A DNA stretch of 18,444 bases from Treponema sp. (GTDB lineage: Bacteria; Spirochaetota; Spirochaetia; Treponematales; Breznakiellaceae). This document shows, piece by piece, positions 8,117-15,602 of this stretch (within the stretch, counting starts at the first letter, position 1; every line of letters begins with the position of its first letter). A model generated the notes under the pieces. It was not told the DNA's origin. It saw only the letters and a list, made by a program, of their open reading frames with translations, and did no database searches. The stretch spans positions 1 through 18,444 of the forward strand of contig JAISBR010000065.1 in NCBI GenBank assembly GCA_031266095.1. Reading direction: 5' to 3'. The translations under genes and the position numbers were made by a program.

Positions 8117-8809
8117 CTACTGCGCCTGTATCAGGGCCAGCCCTTCACGGGCTTCCCGGTAATTGGGATTGAGTCTGAGGGCCTGCTGGTAGGCTTCGAT
8201 GGCGGGTTCCCTGTCACCGGCTGAATTCCGGACCGTGGCCAGCCGGTACCACCAGAGGGCGCTGCCCGGCTCAAGGCGTACCGCCGTAGTATAGGCGATG
8301 TCCGCGTGACGGTATCTTCCTGTCAGGCGGTATATTTCCCCGATGAAAAAATAACCTACGGAGGCCCGTTCTCCCTGGGGCGCGGCGTTGGTATAACGCT
8401 GCATAAAAGCGAGGGAACGGTTGTAGTCCCCCAGATAAAAATAGGCCTCTCCCATGGTTTCCACAATGCGGAATTCATCAGGATAGATACTAAGCCCCCA
8501 TTCGCCCCAGATGATTACATCGGCGTATTTGTTTTGACGCCGCAGAGCCCAAGTGATGACCGCGTAAGTCTCACTGGTAGCGGTATTACGCGAAACCTCA
8601 CTCTGGCAAATCCGGACGGCCTCATTATAATAGGTTTCCGCCTCGGCCATACGGTTGCCTGCTTCCATATCCCGGCCTATCCGGTAATTCTGTAAGGCGC
8701 TTGCGCCCTGGAATTGATCGACTGTTCCGCCGGTAGTCTGGGCGGCAAGCTGAAAACCGAGTAAGATAAAAACCGCGATGATCGGGAAGGGAACCTTCAT
8801 AAAGATCAT
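8117..8809 (-). CDS. Exported tetratricopeptide-repeat (TPR) protein, function unknown
   Basis: A 230-aa protein with an N-terminal signal peptide (KVPFPIIAVFILLGFQLAAQ, cleavage probably after LAA), so it should act in the periplasm or at the outer membrane. The rest is helical repeats with the TPR spacing: roughly 45-80 (NRMAEAETYYNEAVRI), 80-112, 113-146 (GEAYFYLGDYNRSLAFMQRY), 150-186 (GEIYRLTGRYRHADIAYTTA) and 187-225 (ATVRNSAGDREPAIEAYQQA). TPRs bind protein partners; the partner is unknown. The gene is convergent with ftsH (45-bp gap). Two starts are possible, 8809 and 8800 (MKVPF). I keep 8809, which follows a -10-like hexamer by 6 nt, but there is no good Shine-Dalgarno for either. 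Confidence 0.8.
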   Translation of the reverse strand: MIFMKVPFPIIAVFILLGFQLAAQTTGGTVDQFQGASALQNYRIGRDMEAGNRMAEAETYYNEAVRICQSEVSRNTATSETYAVITWALRRQNKYADVIIWGEWGLSIYPDEFRIVETMGEAYFYLGDYNRSLAFMQRYTNAAPQGERASVGYFFIGEIYRLTGRYRHADIAYTTAVRLEPGSALWWYRLATVRNSAGDREPAIEAYQQALRLNPNYREAREGLALIQAQ

Positions 8810-8815
8810 GACTTC

Positions 8816-8844
8816 AATATAAACGAATTAAGCTGTTGCCTCAA
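8816..8844 (-). promoter_or_regulatory. Candidate promoter of the TPR gene
   Basis: On the minus strand TTGAGG (8839-8844) and TATATT (8816-8821) are separated by 17 bp, a good -35/-10 pair. The -10 ends 6 nt before ATG 8809, so the mRNA would have no leader or almost none. If translation starts instead at 8800 the leader would be about 9 nt. Confidence 0.45.
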
Positions 8845-9031
8845 CCGGTAATTACCGCTGCCTGGGCGCGTATCTATGAAAACAGGGTTTCACAGCCGGC
8901 TCGATAACCCGGGCGCCAGATCCTGCCCATTCCAACGGCGGCCCTTGACACCGCTCCAGGTCTCCGTATCGCCCGAATGTTACGCGCATTGAATTTATGG
9001 GTGTTGCTGAAAATATTCCAGTAATATAGAA
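8845..9031. other. Gap upstream of the TPR gene; contains a 12-bp palindrome
   Basis: No credible gene. A minus-strand frame (8852-9067) has no Shine-Dalgarno and a composition unlike its neighbours. A perfect palindrome, CGGTAATTACCG (8846-8857), lies next to the -35 of the TPR gene and could be a repressor site. AT-rich sequence follows near 9005-9030 and may hold a promoter for the gene at 9143, but no clear hexamer pair was found. Confidence 0.4.
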
Positions 9032-9124
9032 TGGACTTGTTCGGAAACCCGGTTGGTTTCCTCTCAAGTTTTTTCAGCGGAAGTTGTTCAGAAGCTGCAG
9101 TTTCCGAACAACTCTAATAGAGTT
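9032..9124 (+). repeat. Structured dispersed repeat, family B, copy 1
   Basis: It begins TGGACTTGTTCG (9032-9043), an exact inverted match to 17457-17468. Three hairpins follow. GGAAACC (9043-9049) pairs with GGTTTCC (9055-9061). GTTGTTCAGAA (9083-9093) pairs with TTCCGAACAAC (9102-9112) with one A-C mismatch. AACTCT (9110-9115) pairs with AGAGTT (9119-9124). The last two overlap at 9110-9112. The element ends 19 nt before ATG 9143, so it forms most of that gene's leader if transcription starts upstream. Confidence 0.6.
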
Positions 9125-9142
9125 TTACGGAGGTGTTTCGAC

Positions 9143-9535
9143 ATGCAAAGAGTCTATGATTTTCTAAAAAAAGGCCAAACCTATTATTTGGCTACAGCGG
9201 AAGGCGATCAACCCAGGGTTCGCCCGTTTGGTACAATAGACATTTTTGATGGAAGGCTGTATATCCAAACCGGAAAGGTCAAAAACGTTTCAAAACAGAT
9301 AAGCGCAAATCCTAAAATAGAAATTTGCGCTTTTGACAACGGTAAATGGATACGCATACAGGCTGTCGCTGTTGAGGATGACAGACTTGAAGTAAAACAG
9401 CATATGCTGGATGCCTATCCCCAGTTGAAAAGCATGTATGCTGCGGAGGATACTAATACACAGGTATTTTATCTTAAGAATGGTATCGCGACAATTTCCG
9501 AATTTGCTAAAGAGCCGGAAATTATTGAATTTTAG
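9143..9535 (+). CDS. Pyridoxamine 5'-phosphate oxidase-family protein (split-barrel flavin-binding fold)
   Basis: A 130-aa cytosolic protein of the small PPOx/NimA-like split-barrel family, which bind FMN or F420 and reduce diverse substrates. ATG 9143 is chosen because CGGAGGT (9128-9134) precedes it by 8 nt; the 30 codons upstream are repeat sequence. Family features include YYLATAEGDQPRVRPFGT near residues 13-30, the first barrel strand with the Arg-containing flavin phosphate loop, then DGRLYIQTGKVKNVSKQI (~39-56) and a conserved tail beginning with FYLKNGIATI (~108-117). It is too short and too divergent to be PdxH itself. Substrate unknown. Its codons are visibly richer in A and T than its neighbours', and it is bounded by a repeat and a strong terminator, so transfer is possible. 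Close relatives are, from memory, common in Clostridia. Confidence 0.8.
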   Translation: MQRVYDFLKKGQTYYLATAEGDQPRVRPFGTIDIFDGRLYIQTGKVKNVSKQISANPKIEICAFDNGKWIRIQAVAVEDDRLEVKQHMLDAYPQLKSMYAAEDTNTQVFYLKNGIATISEFAKEPEIIEF

Positions 9536-9581
9536 CGATTGTAAATAGCCGCCGTATCGGCGGGGGATTTGCAAAAATACA

Positions 9582-9620
9582 GGGCGCCCTAATCATTCCT
9601 CAAATGGTTAATAGGCGCCC
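9582..9620. terminator. Bidirectional rho-independent terminator
   Basis: GGGCGCC (9582-9588) pairs perfectly with GGCGCCC (9614-9620). Inside, AATCATT (9591-9597) pairs with AATGGTT (9603-9609) with one G-U. On the + strand the stem is followed by CTTCGTTTTTT, on the minus strand by TGTATTTTTG. It lies between the convergent 9143-9535 gene and amtB-glnK and can end both transcripts. Confidence 0.75.
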
Positions 9621-9710
9621 CTTCGTTTTTTACATCGCGGAACGCTTCCTGACGGTAAAGCCGGTGGAATCGATCCGCGGCCTCCTTTTTTTGCCGCTTA
9701 AGCGGCTGGA

Positions 9711-10052
9711 CTATCCTATCGCTACCGAACCGGTCTCGCCGGTCCTGATCCGGATGGTTTCCTCAATCGGCAGAATGAATATCTTCCCATCCCCTATTTC
9801 ACCGCTCCTTGCGCCCCGGATAATGGCGTCCACCGTAGCTTGCACAAAGTTATCGTTCACCGCGATTTCTACACGGACTTTTTTCAAAAGGTTAACTTCC
9901 GTTTCAATGCCCCGGTATTGCTCGGTATAGCCCTTTTGCTGGCCACAGCCCATGGCGTTGGTGATTGAAACCTTGTAAACCTCGGCTTTATACAGTTCCT
10001 GCTTAACCTCATTCAAAGCGTGAGGCTGAATATAAGCGATTATCAGTTTCAT
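9711..10052 (-). CDS. glnK: PII nitrogen regulatory protein, GlnK/GlnB family, with Thr at position 51
   Basis: A 113-aa trimeric signal protein that senses ATP/ADP and 2-oxoglutarate and, when paired with amtB, plugs the ammonium channel. Family landmarks are clear: the N-terminal strand [10 protein letters not shown], the T-loop beginning [12 protein letters not shown] (37-48), the B-loop [13 protein letters not shown] and the C-loop IRIRTGE. The length matches the family. Counting against E. coli GlnB (GRQKGHTELYRGAEYMV), the residue at the uridylylation site Tyr51 is Thr51 here (RGIETEV), so the normal GlnD modification cannot occur at that place; Tyr46 is kept. The start has AAGGAG 6 nt upstream. 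That site overlaps the amtB stop, so the two genes are translated together. A bidirectional terminator lies downstream at 9582-9620. Confidence 0.93.
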   Translation of the reverse strand: MKLIIAYIQPHALNEVKQELYKAEVYKVSITNAMGCGQQKGYTEQYRGIETEVNLLKKVRVEIAVNDNFVQATVDAIIRGARSGEIGDGKIFILPIEETIRIRTGETGSVAIG

Positions 10053-10063
10053 TGTTATCTCCT

Positions 10064-11425
10064 TTACATATTGCTGAAAATCTGGAAGCCGCTGTAAGCC
10101 TCAGACTTGTGCTCGGAGAGGTCAAGCCCCATCAGTTCTTCCTTGGCGCTGACCCGGAGGCCGAATATCGCCTTAATCAACATGAAAAGGATAAAGCTGA
10201 TAGCAACGGCCCAGGCGCCTACCGCCAGAATACCGATAAGCTGCTTTCCTAATTGAACGAAGCCGCCGCCATGAAGCAGGCCGAGAACTCCGGCTTCTTC
10301 CGCGTTGGCCCAAATACCGACCGCCAATGTTCCGAAGATACCGCAGGTACAGTGAACGGAAATTGCACCGACCGGATCGTCAACCTTGAAGACTTTGTCG
10401 ATAAACTCAACTGACAGTACGACAAGGACGCCGGCTATAAGGCCTATGGCAATGGAAGCTCCGGGGGAAACCACCGCGCAGGGGGCGGTGATGCCGACAA
10501 GGCCGGCCAGAAGTCCATTGAGGGTCATGGAAGCGTCGGGCTTTTTGAACCATATCCAGGAGAAGATAAGAGCGCTTACGGCGCCGGCGGAAGCGGCCAG
10601 GGTTGTGGTAACGCAGACCCGGGCTATATTAAGGCCGCTCCAGATCCCGCCCTCACCGACGGTGGCAATGCCGGTAGAGGCGCCGTTAAAGCCGAACCAT
10701 CCAAAAAAAAGAAGGAGTACGCCCAGGGCGGCATAGGGAATATTGTGTCCCTGGATAGCCTTTACGGATACCATACCGTCAGGACCTTTAACATACTTGC
10801 CAAGCCGGGGACCCAGGACGATGGCGCCCATGAAGGCCGCCCAGCCGCCTACGGAGTGGACTACCGTGGAACCGGCAAAATCATGGAAACCAAGGGAAGC
10901 CAGCCAGCCGCCGCCCCAGACCCAGTGACCCGAAATAGGGTAAATAAAAGCCGAGATGAAACAGGTATAAATCAGGTATGACTTAAACTGCGTTCTTTCG
11001 GCCATGGCCCCGGACACAATGGTAGCCGAGGTGGCGGCAAAAACCACCTGGAAGAACCAGCTTTTGTAAAAGTTACCGTTTTCCAGCGAGAGTTCCATGG
11101 GACCGTGAAAAAACTCACTGGTCCCGATAAGCCCCCCCAACGCGTCCTGCCCGTACATAAAACCCCAGCCCAGGGCCCAGTACACGATAGCGCCGAAACA
11201 GAAATCCATCACGTTTTTCATGGTGATATTAGTGGCGTTTTTTGCCCTGGTTAAACCGGTTTCCACCAGTGCGAAACCGGCCTGCATAATAAAGACCAGT
11301 ATCGCGCCTATGAAAAGCCATACCACGTCCAGGGAGAATCCCAGACTCTCAAAACTCTCCCGGGCGAAGAGGGACCCCCCCAGGCACAACAGCAGAATCG
11401 CCAACACAATCAATTTTTTCCTCAC
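10064..11425 (-). CDS. amtB: Ammonium transporter (AmtB family)
   Basis: A 453-aa inner-membrane ammonium channel. The start is GTG 11425 with AGGAGG 8 nt upstream. A signal-peptide-like segment (residues 4-21, ending LFARES) precedes about 11 membrane helices. The pore twin histidines are visible: His190 in [16 protein letters not shown] (E. coli His168) and His358 in [12 protein letters not shown] (E. coli His318). The periplasmic ammonium-binding Trp is probably in [11 protein letters not shown] (~166-174). The C-terminal tail from ~422 carries the [12 protein letters not shown] segment by which PII docks. amtB-glnK linkage is one of the most conserved pairs in bacteria. A sigma-54 promoter at 11474-11489 lies about 50 bp upstream, with a NifA-type site beyond it. 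Confidence 0.95.
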   Translation of the reverse strand: MRKKLIVLAILLLCLGGSLFARESFESLGFSLDVVWLFIGAILVFIMQAGFALVETGLTRAKNATNITMKNVMDFCFGAIVYWALGWGFMYGQDALGGLIGTSEFFHGPMELSLENGNFYKSWFFQVVFAATSATIVSGAMAERTQFKSYLIYTCFISAFIYPISGHWVWGGGWLASLGFHDFAGSTVVHSVGGWAAFMGAIVLGPRLGKYVKGPDGMVSVKAIQGHNIPYAALGVLLLFFGWFGFNGASTGIATVGEGGIWSGLNIARVCVTTTLAASAGAVSALIFSWIWFKKPDASMTLNGLLAGLVGITAPCAVVSPGASIAIGLIAGVLVVLSVEFIDKVFKVDDPVGAISVHCTCGIFGTLAVGIWANAEEAGVLGLLHGGGFVQLGKQLIGILAVGAWAVAISFILFMLIKAIFGLRVSAKEELMGLDLSEHKSEAYSGFQIFSNM

Positions 11426-11473
11426 CTTTTTGTCCTCCTAATGAGATAGGGCCTTATGGCCATATACATGTCA

Positions 11474-11489
11474 GCAAAATACGTGCCAA
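11474..11489 (-). promoter_or_regulatory. Sigma-54 (-24/-12) promoter of amtB-glnK
   Basis: The minus strand reads TTGGCACGTATTTTGC and is followed by T. This matches the consensus TTGGCACG-N4-TTGCW at every fixed position, with correct GG-to-GC spacing. The predicted start is near 11462, giving a leader of about 37 nt with the AGGAGG of amtB. Sequence match seen directly; use by sigma-54 inferred from known consensus and from the neighbouring activator gene. Confidence 0.85.
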
Positions 11490-11515
11490 AGCGTGATTTA
11501 CCGGCAAAAATTCTT

Positions 11516-11531
11516 TGTATTATCGCATACA
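11516..11531. promoter_or_regulatory. NifA-type upstream activator site, TGT-N10-ACA
   Basis: TGTATTATCGCATACA fits the NifA consensus TGT-N10-ACA, and the palindrome extends to five bases per arm (TGTAT/ATACA). Its centre is about 61 bp upstream of the predicted start. That is closer than the usual 80-150 bp, but on the activator side of the promoter. The gene for a NifA-like activator lies immediately beyond. Confidence 0.6.
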
Positions 11532-11626
11532 GCGGCGTGAGAATAGGGAAGAGTACACGGATTCGGCAAATTTCGCGCTCTTTTCCGTGACGCTATACCA
11601 TTTTGTGAGGATTTAGGATCGATTCC

Positions 11627-11650
11627 CTTTTATGTTTTCCTACATAAAAG
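11627..11650. repeat. Perfect 9-bp inverted repeat between the activator gene and amtB
   Basis: CTTTTATGT (11627-11635) and ACATAAAAG (11642-11650) flank a 6-nt spacer. The site is 20 bp past the stop of the NifA-like gene. The 12-mer TTTCCTACATAA at 11636-11647 recurs, inverted, at 13329-13340 just upstream of the activator's own start. It is too AT-rich for an ordinary terminator, so it may be a protein-binding site. Confidence 0.45.
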
Positions 11651-11669
11651 TATTTTTTATTTTCCCATT

Positions 11670-13310
11670 CTACATATTTGTAGTTCTGTAGAGCCGCCAA
11701 TTGATACCATAATGGTGTACCCGCAAGCCGATCTGCCGCTCGGTAATACCCAGACGGCGGGCGGAGGCTGCCATGTTACCACCGGCGATTTTCAGGGCTT
11801 CCACAATAAGCTCTTTTTCCAGCCGGGAAAGGGCCGCCTCCAGTGTGGTAGTGGGCTCGGTATTGGTGGAGACCGCGGATTGCAGGCTGGGGGGGAGGTT
11901 GTAGGAGTGGATCACCGTGTCGGTGGAGAGAATCACCGCCCGTTCCATACAGTTTTCCAGTTCCCTTACATTGCCGGGCCATGAATAACTGGTCAGGAGG
12001 TCCAGAGCCGGAGTGGATATCCGTTTGATGAGCTTACCGTTTTTTTCCGCGTATTTTTCCGCGAAATAATCCGCCAAAAGGATAAGATCGCTTTTCCGTT
12101 CCCTTAAAGGAGGGGCGTGCAGGGAAAACACGTTAAGCCGGTAGTATAGATCCTCCCGGAAACGACCGGCCTTAACCTCCGCCTCAAGCTTGCGGTTGGT
12201 GGCGGCGATAAGCCGGACATCAACCTTGATCGTGCCGGTCCCCCCTACCCGTTCCAGTTCCCGTTCCTGCAAGACTCGCAGCAGCTTTGCCTGGACTTGG
12301 GGGGAAAGTTCGCCGATTTCATCCAGAAAAAGGGTTCCCCGATCCGCCAGTTCGAAGCGGCCCTTTCGTTGATTCAGCGCCCCGGTAAAGGCCCCCTTTT
12401 CATGACCAAAAAGTTCACTTTCAATAATCGATTCCGGCAGGGCGGCGCAGTTGATCTTCACCAAAAGGGATGCCGCCCGCCGGGAAAGCCGGTGCACCTC
12501 CGCCGCTATCAGCTCTTTTCCGGTACCACTCTCCCCGGTGATCAGTACCGTAGCGTCACTGGGCGCTACCTGAGAAAGCATCTCGTACACCCCACGCATA
12601 GCGCTGCTCGTCCCGATAATCGCGCTGCCCGGCGCTATTTTACCCCCATGGTCCCGGCCCGGCGTTTCCCGTTGATCATCCCTGTCGGCCGGCTCGATTT
12701 CCTGGCGCAGCCTAAACTGCTCTTCCAAAATCCGTTCCCGCAGTTTGGCGGAATCCGCTATTACGGAAGAAACCTTCTCGAGAAAAGTACGATCCTGTTC
12801 CATCCTGGGTCCGGCGTCTTCTTCAGCTATCCGCCGCTCGGCACTCAAGGTTCCGATAATATTCCCTTTAGACCGGATAGGGACACAGTAATAGGTCAAC
12901 CCTACCATGTCCTCCCTGGTCCGGTTCTTGGCGCGGTTGAGAAAATGGGTCTCTTGGGAAAGATCCCGCACCGTAATGGGGAAGCCGGACTCAAATACCC
13001 TGCCTACCAGTCCTTCCCCCAGACGGTAGATGCCCCGCTCCTTTTCCCCGGCGGTAAGCCCGGCGGCCTCCTCTATTTTAAGAAGCCCTGTGGCCCGGTC
13101 CAACAGAGTGACCATGCCCCAGTGCAGGCCCGCCCGGATCTCCAGCAGGCTGAGTAGCGGCCCCAGAGCGGTTCGCAATTCCACGTGCTTGTCAAAGGTA
13201 CGGGCGATATCAAAGAGCAGTTCAAATTCCGCCCGTTCCCGCTCAATTTGAGAAAACGCAGCACGGGCGTCAAGTGTTTCGGGAGTTGCCGTTATTTCGT
13301 TGAATTCCAT
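11670..13310 (-). CDS. Sigma-54-dependent transcriptional activator, NifA-like (GAF-AAA+-Fis HTH)
   Basis: A 546-aa enhancer-binding protein. An N-terminal GAF sensor (~30-185) is joined by a charged linker to a sigma-54 AAA+ domain with Walker A GESGTGKE (259-266), the sigma-54 contact loop GAFTGA (306-311), Walker B LFLDE (327-331) and [14 protein letters not shown] (382-395). The C-terminal Fis-type helix-turn-helix (~495-535) contains [21 protein letters not shown], the form seen in NifA. The GAF-AAA-HTH order and its place beside amtB-glnK favour NifA, but no nif gene is in the window. The only cysteines are Cys142, Cys288 and Cys454. The CX4C linker motif of oxygen-sensitive NifA is missing. 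The start has no Shine-Dalgarno and a -10-like TAAAGT 6 nt upstream. Confidence 0.88.
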   Translation of the reverse strand: MEFNEITATPETLDARAAFSQIERERAEFELLFDIARTFDKHVELRTALGPLLSLLEIRAGLHWGMVTLLDRATGLLKIEEAAGLTAGEKERGIYRLGEGLVGRVFESGFPITVRDLSQETHFLNRAKNRTREDMVGLTYYCVPIRSKGNIIGTLSAERRIAEEDAGPRMEQDRTFLEKVSSVIADSAKLRERILEEQFRLRQEIEPADRDDQRETPGRDHGGKIAPGSAIIGTSSAMRGVYEMLSQVAPSDATVLITGESGTGKELIAAEVHRLSRRAASLLVKINCAALPESIIESELFGHEKGAFTGALNQRKGRFELADRGTLFLDEIGELSPQVQAKLLRVLQERELERVGGTGTIKVDVRLIAATNRKLEAEVKAGRFREDLYYRLNVFSLHAPPLRERKSDLILLADYFAEKYAEKNGKLIKRISTPALDLLTSYSWPGNVRELENCMERAVILSTDTVIHSYNLPPSLQSAVSTNTEPTTTLEAALSRLEKELIVEALKIAGGNMAASARRLGITERQIGLRVHHYGINWRLYRTTNM

Positions 13311-13316
13311 GCGCTT

Positions 13317-13322
13317 ACTTTA
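13317..13322 (-). promoter_or_regulatory. -10-like hexamer upstream of the NifA-like gene
   Basis: TAAAGT on the minus strand ends exactly 6 nt before ATG 13310, the same geometry as at polA and the TPR gene. TGGAAT at 17 bp further upstream is only a 3/6 match to -35. An alternative -10 is CATAAT (13328-13333), which would give a leader of about 10-15 nt. Weak alone; listed for the repeated spacing. Confidence 0.3.
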
Positions 13323-13414
13323 CTACGATTATGTAGGAAATTCCAGCCGCAAAAAGGAAACAAACCTCTCCTTGTTCCGCGCTTATCGAACCATGATAAT
13401 ACCGGAAACGGTTT

Positions 13415-14959
13415 TTAATCCTCCAATGATCCTTCCTCGTTGTTAGTAAGAAAGAACATCAGCTGGATAAAGGCGTCAAATATCTTACAGGCCGTAGTAA
13501 TACGCAGGATCAGGGGGACTGTGGACTCTTTCTCCAGTTCATCCCAGTTCATGACGAGATTATGGGCAAACTTCTGGCGGTCTTCCAGCAGGAGGTTGAA
13601 GTTTCTGTTTATTGCAACAATTGCCTTGAGGCTGGTATTGATCAAATCCAAGGCCTCCGCGTTACCGCGCTCAAGAATCGGCGTAATGATCCTGTGCTGG
13701 CTTTTATCCCGGTCCACTTTGATAATTGCGGCGTTAAGCCGCGAACCATTCACACCCATATCGGAGAAGGTTTCATCAAAGACGGTGAGCTTATCCGCCT
13801 GTTCCATAAGCAGGTAAAAGTACCCCGAGGTCTCCCTGGAGAGTTCCAAAACAGTCCACTTGCCGCGGATGAGGAGGAGTTCGCAGAGAGCCTTAAGGTC
13901 TATTTTAAAAAGGTCCTGCAAAAAAGACATGAGGCAGTTAAGAGCATCGGCATAAAGGAAACCATCAAAATTTCTGCTGACATATATTTCAGCGGCCTGT
14001 TTGGTGTAATATTTTGCCCGCTTAATTTCCGTACTCCCAAAAACGGCACCGACCAGCGCGTCACGTCGGACACTCTTTTGAGCGGCGGTGATTTTATCCA
14101 CCGTATCCTTGATTTCTATCTTTTTGTCCTCAAGGTATTTTTCAGCGATATATACATTCGGTAACCTGGACTTGGAACGCCAGTCCGGAGCTTTATCAAT
14201 ATGCCGGACCATAAGTTCCAGAATACCGGATTTGAGGACATCTTTAAGCCTGACGAGGGCTTTGTTCCACAGATTATAATCCACCAAATCAACGCCGTTT
14301 CTATATATCTTGAGTATACTAAAAATATTTTTCCAGGCCCGATCCGATTCAAAGTCAAAAGAAATTGCAAGAAATTCTTTGATATCATCGGAGAGATATT
14401 CTCCGTTAATATTGGTAAATACGGGTTGACGGGCAAAATCCCACTCAATGAAGCGGGGATCAAATTGTTTCAACAGAGCGAAAAAATCAAAAGTGATAAA
14501 ACGGGTCATGGACAGAATAGTACCGTAACAATAATCAATGTTCCTGATAAAACCGGGAACAAAGGCCGAGGACAGGGCAAGCAGATCATCATCAAGGGAT
14601 TTGACCAGATCCTGTATATTCACGTTTTTTGCCCGCTCTTCAATGGCGGCGGCGGTCAACCGTTCTTTTATCTCCTCCAGATTTTTGTCTAAAAAAGATT
14701 CAACTACGATCTGTCTTAAAAGAGCGGACTTGGCGGCGTCCCCCAGAAAAACCTTGGCCGGGGCGATAACCTTGTATATTTCATAAAAGAATTTTCCCAG
14801 AGTGACGGTGATTTCTCCGGAACGCGCTTTGTAAAAATGGGCATATTTGTTTCTGGCAATCTCTCTGGCAAGCTGTTTTAATCGGTGTTTTTTTACCGCT
14901 TCCGGATCCTGGGGACCGATAAAAAAAGCAAACAGCCTGGTAAAGAAATCCAAGAACAT
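13415..14959 (-). CDS. Conserved spirochaete-type protein of unknown function (possibly DUF5312)
   Basis: A 514-aa protein with no signal peptide. It starts with an amphipathic, Phe-rich segment (MFLDFFTRLFAFFIG) and then is mainly helical with many Lys, Asp, Glu and Phe. Recognisable segments include a tract of charged helices (~75-125, FLDKNLEEIKERLTAAAIEERAK), a central region with EKYLEDKKIEIKDTVDKI (~275-292) and a C-terminal bundle ending NNEEGSLED. No catalytic motif stands out. From memory it resembles large hypothetical proteins found only in spirochaetes (DUF5312), not verified. The ATG lies 6 nt after the lipoprotein stop, so the two form one unit and may work together at the cell envelope. 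The codons are richer in A/T than those of polA or ftsH. No clear Shine-Dalgarno; coupling likely. Confidence 0.75.
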   Translation of the reverse strand: MFLDFFTRLFAFFIGPQDPEAVKKHRLKQLAREIARNKYAHFYKARSGEITVTLGKFFYEIYKVIAPAKVFLGDAAKSALLRQIVVESFLDKNLEEIKERLTAAAIEERAKNVNIQDLVKSLDDDLLALSSAFVPGFIRNIDYCYGTILSMTRFITFDFFALLKQFDPRFIEWDFARQPVFTNINGEYLSDDIKEFLAISFDFESDRAWKNIFSILKIYRNGVDLVDYNLWNKALVRLKDVLKSGILELMVRHIDKAPDWRSKSRLPNVYIAEKYLEDKKIEIKDTVDKITAAQKSVRRDALVGAVFGSTEIKRAKYYTKQAAEIYVSRNFDGFLYADALNCLMSFLQDLFKIDLKALCELLLIRGKWTVLELSRETSGYFYLLMEQADKLTVFDETFSDMGVNGSRLNAAIIKVDRDKSQHRIITPILERGNAEALDLINTSLKAIVAINRNFNLLLEDRQKFAHNLVMNWDELEKESTVPLILRITTACKIFDAFIQLMFFLTNNEEGSLED

Positions 14960-14965
14960 CGACCG

Positions 14966-15547
14966 CTATTTCTTTCTGGAAACCGCCATGGCAGCGTCGG
15001 ACAATTTATGGTTAATGTCGCTCAGGTCCGCCTGGGCGTTCCGGCAGTTATCCAGGGCATCCTGGTACCGGCCGTCCGCCAGGGCGACTTCCGCCCGATC
15101 GGCGCTGTCGCGGGCGGCGGCAAACTCCTGCTCGAGGCCGGTAAAATCCAACGGCAGTCTCGCGGTCCGGGCGGCATTGATCCCCTGCTCTGTTTCCGCG
15201 ATGGCCGGATTGAGACCCGCCACCATGGCGGCCGCTTCTTCCCTCGCCCGCTCGGCCCCGGCCCGCCCGTCGGCTATAGCCCGTTCCGCGGCGGTTACCG
15301 CTTCGGAGGCATAAGTCTTCGCCGCGTCATAGCGCTTGGAATCCGCTTCCGCCTTCATGCGGTTCAGGGCATCTCTTGCCCGAGCCAGGGTATTGGCCGC
15401 GTACATAACCGCGTCGGCGTTATTTTCCGCTCTGGTAACCGCCTCAACGGCGTTATTCATCTCCTCTGTCGGCGGCTTGGCGCAGCTTCCCAGTAAAAAA
15501 CTCAGGGCCAGCGCCGCGCATACAAGATTTATCCGTATTGATTTCAT
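14966..15547 (-). CDS. Coiled-coil lipoprotein, DUF4398-like
   Basis: A 193-aa outer- or inner-membrane lipoprotein. The signal peptide MKSIRINLVCAALALSFLLGSC ends in the lipobox LLGSC, so Cys22 should be lipidated. The mature part is almost wholly helical and Ala-rich, with heptad-like repeats (NNAVEAVTRAENNADAVMYA at ~31-50, TLARARDALNRMKAEADSKR, RAIADGRAGAERAREEAAAM). This matches the short DUF4398 envelope lipoproteins known from spirochaetes and proteobacteria; the assignment is from memory. RBS AGGGGG is 5-6 nt before the ATG. TATACA (15565-15570, minus strand) is a plausible -10 with a short leader. It is the first gene of an operon with the 514-aa protein. Function unknown; scaffolding or cell-shape roles are guesses. 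Confidence 0.82.
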   Translation of the reverse strand: MKSIRINLVCAALALSFLLGSCAKPPTEEMNNAVEAVTRAENNADAVMYAANTLARARDALNRMKAEADSKRYDAAKTYASEAVTAAERAIADGRAGAERAREEAAAMVAGLNPAIAETEQGINAARTARLPLDFTGLEQEFAAARDSADRAEVALADGRYQDALDNCRNAQADLSDINHKLSDAAMAVSRKK

Positions 15548-15602
15548 AACTCCCCCTAATCCAGTGTATACTAATTATTGCATGTTTTCCATAGTATTGA
15601 GG

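Noticed and set aside
8852..9067. 71-codon minus-strand frame upstream of the TPR gene
   Set aside because: It runs into repeat sequence, lacks a ribosome site and looks like no known protein.
9693..9706. GCCGCTTAAGCGGC palindrome after glnK as its terminator
   Set aside because: On the glnK strand it is followed by A residues, not T residues. The hairpin at 9582-9620 is the better terminator.
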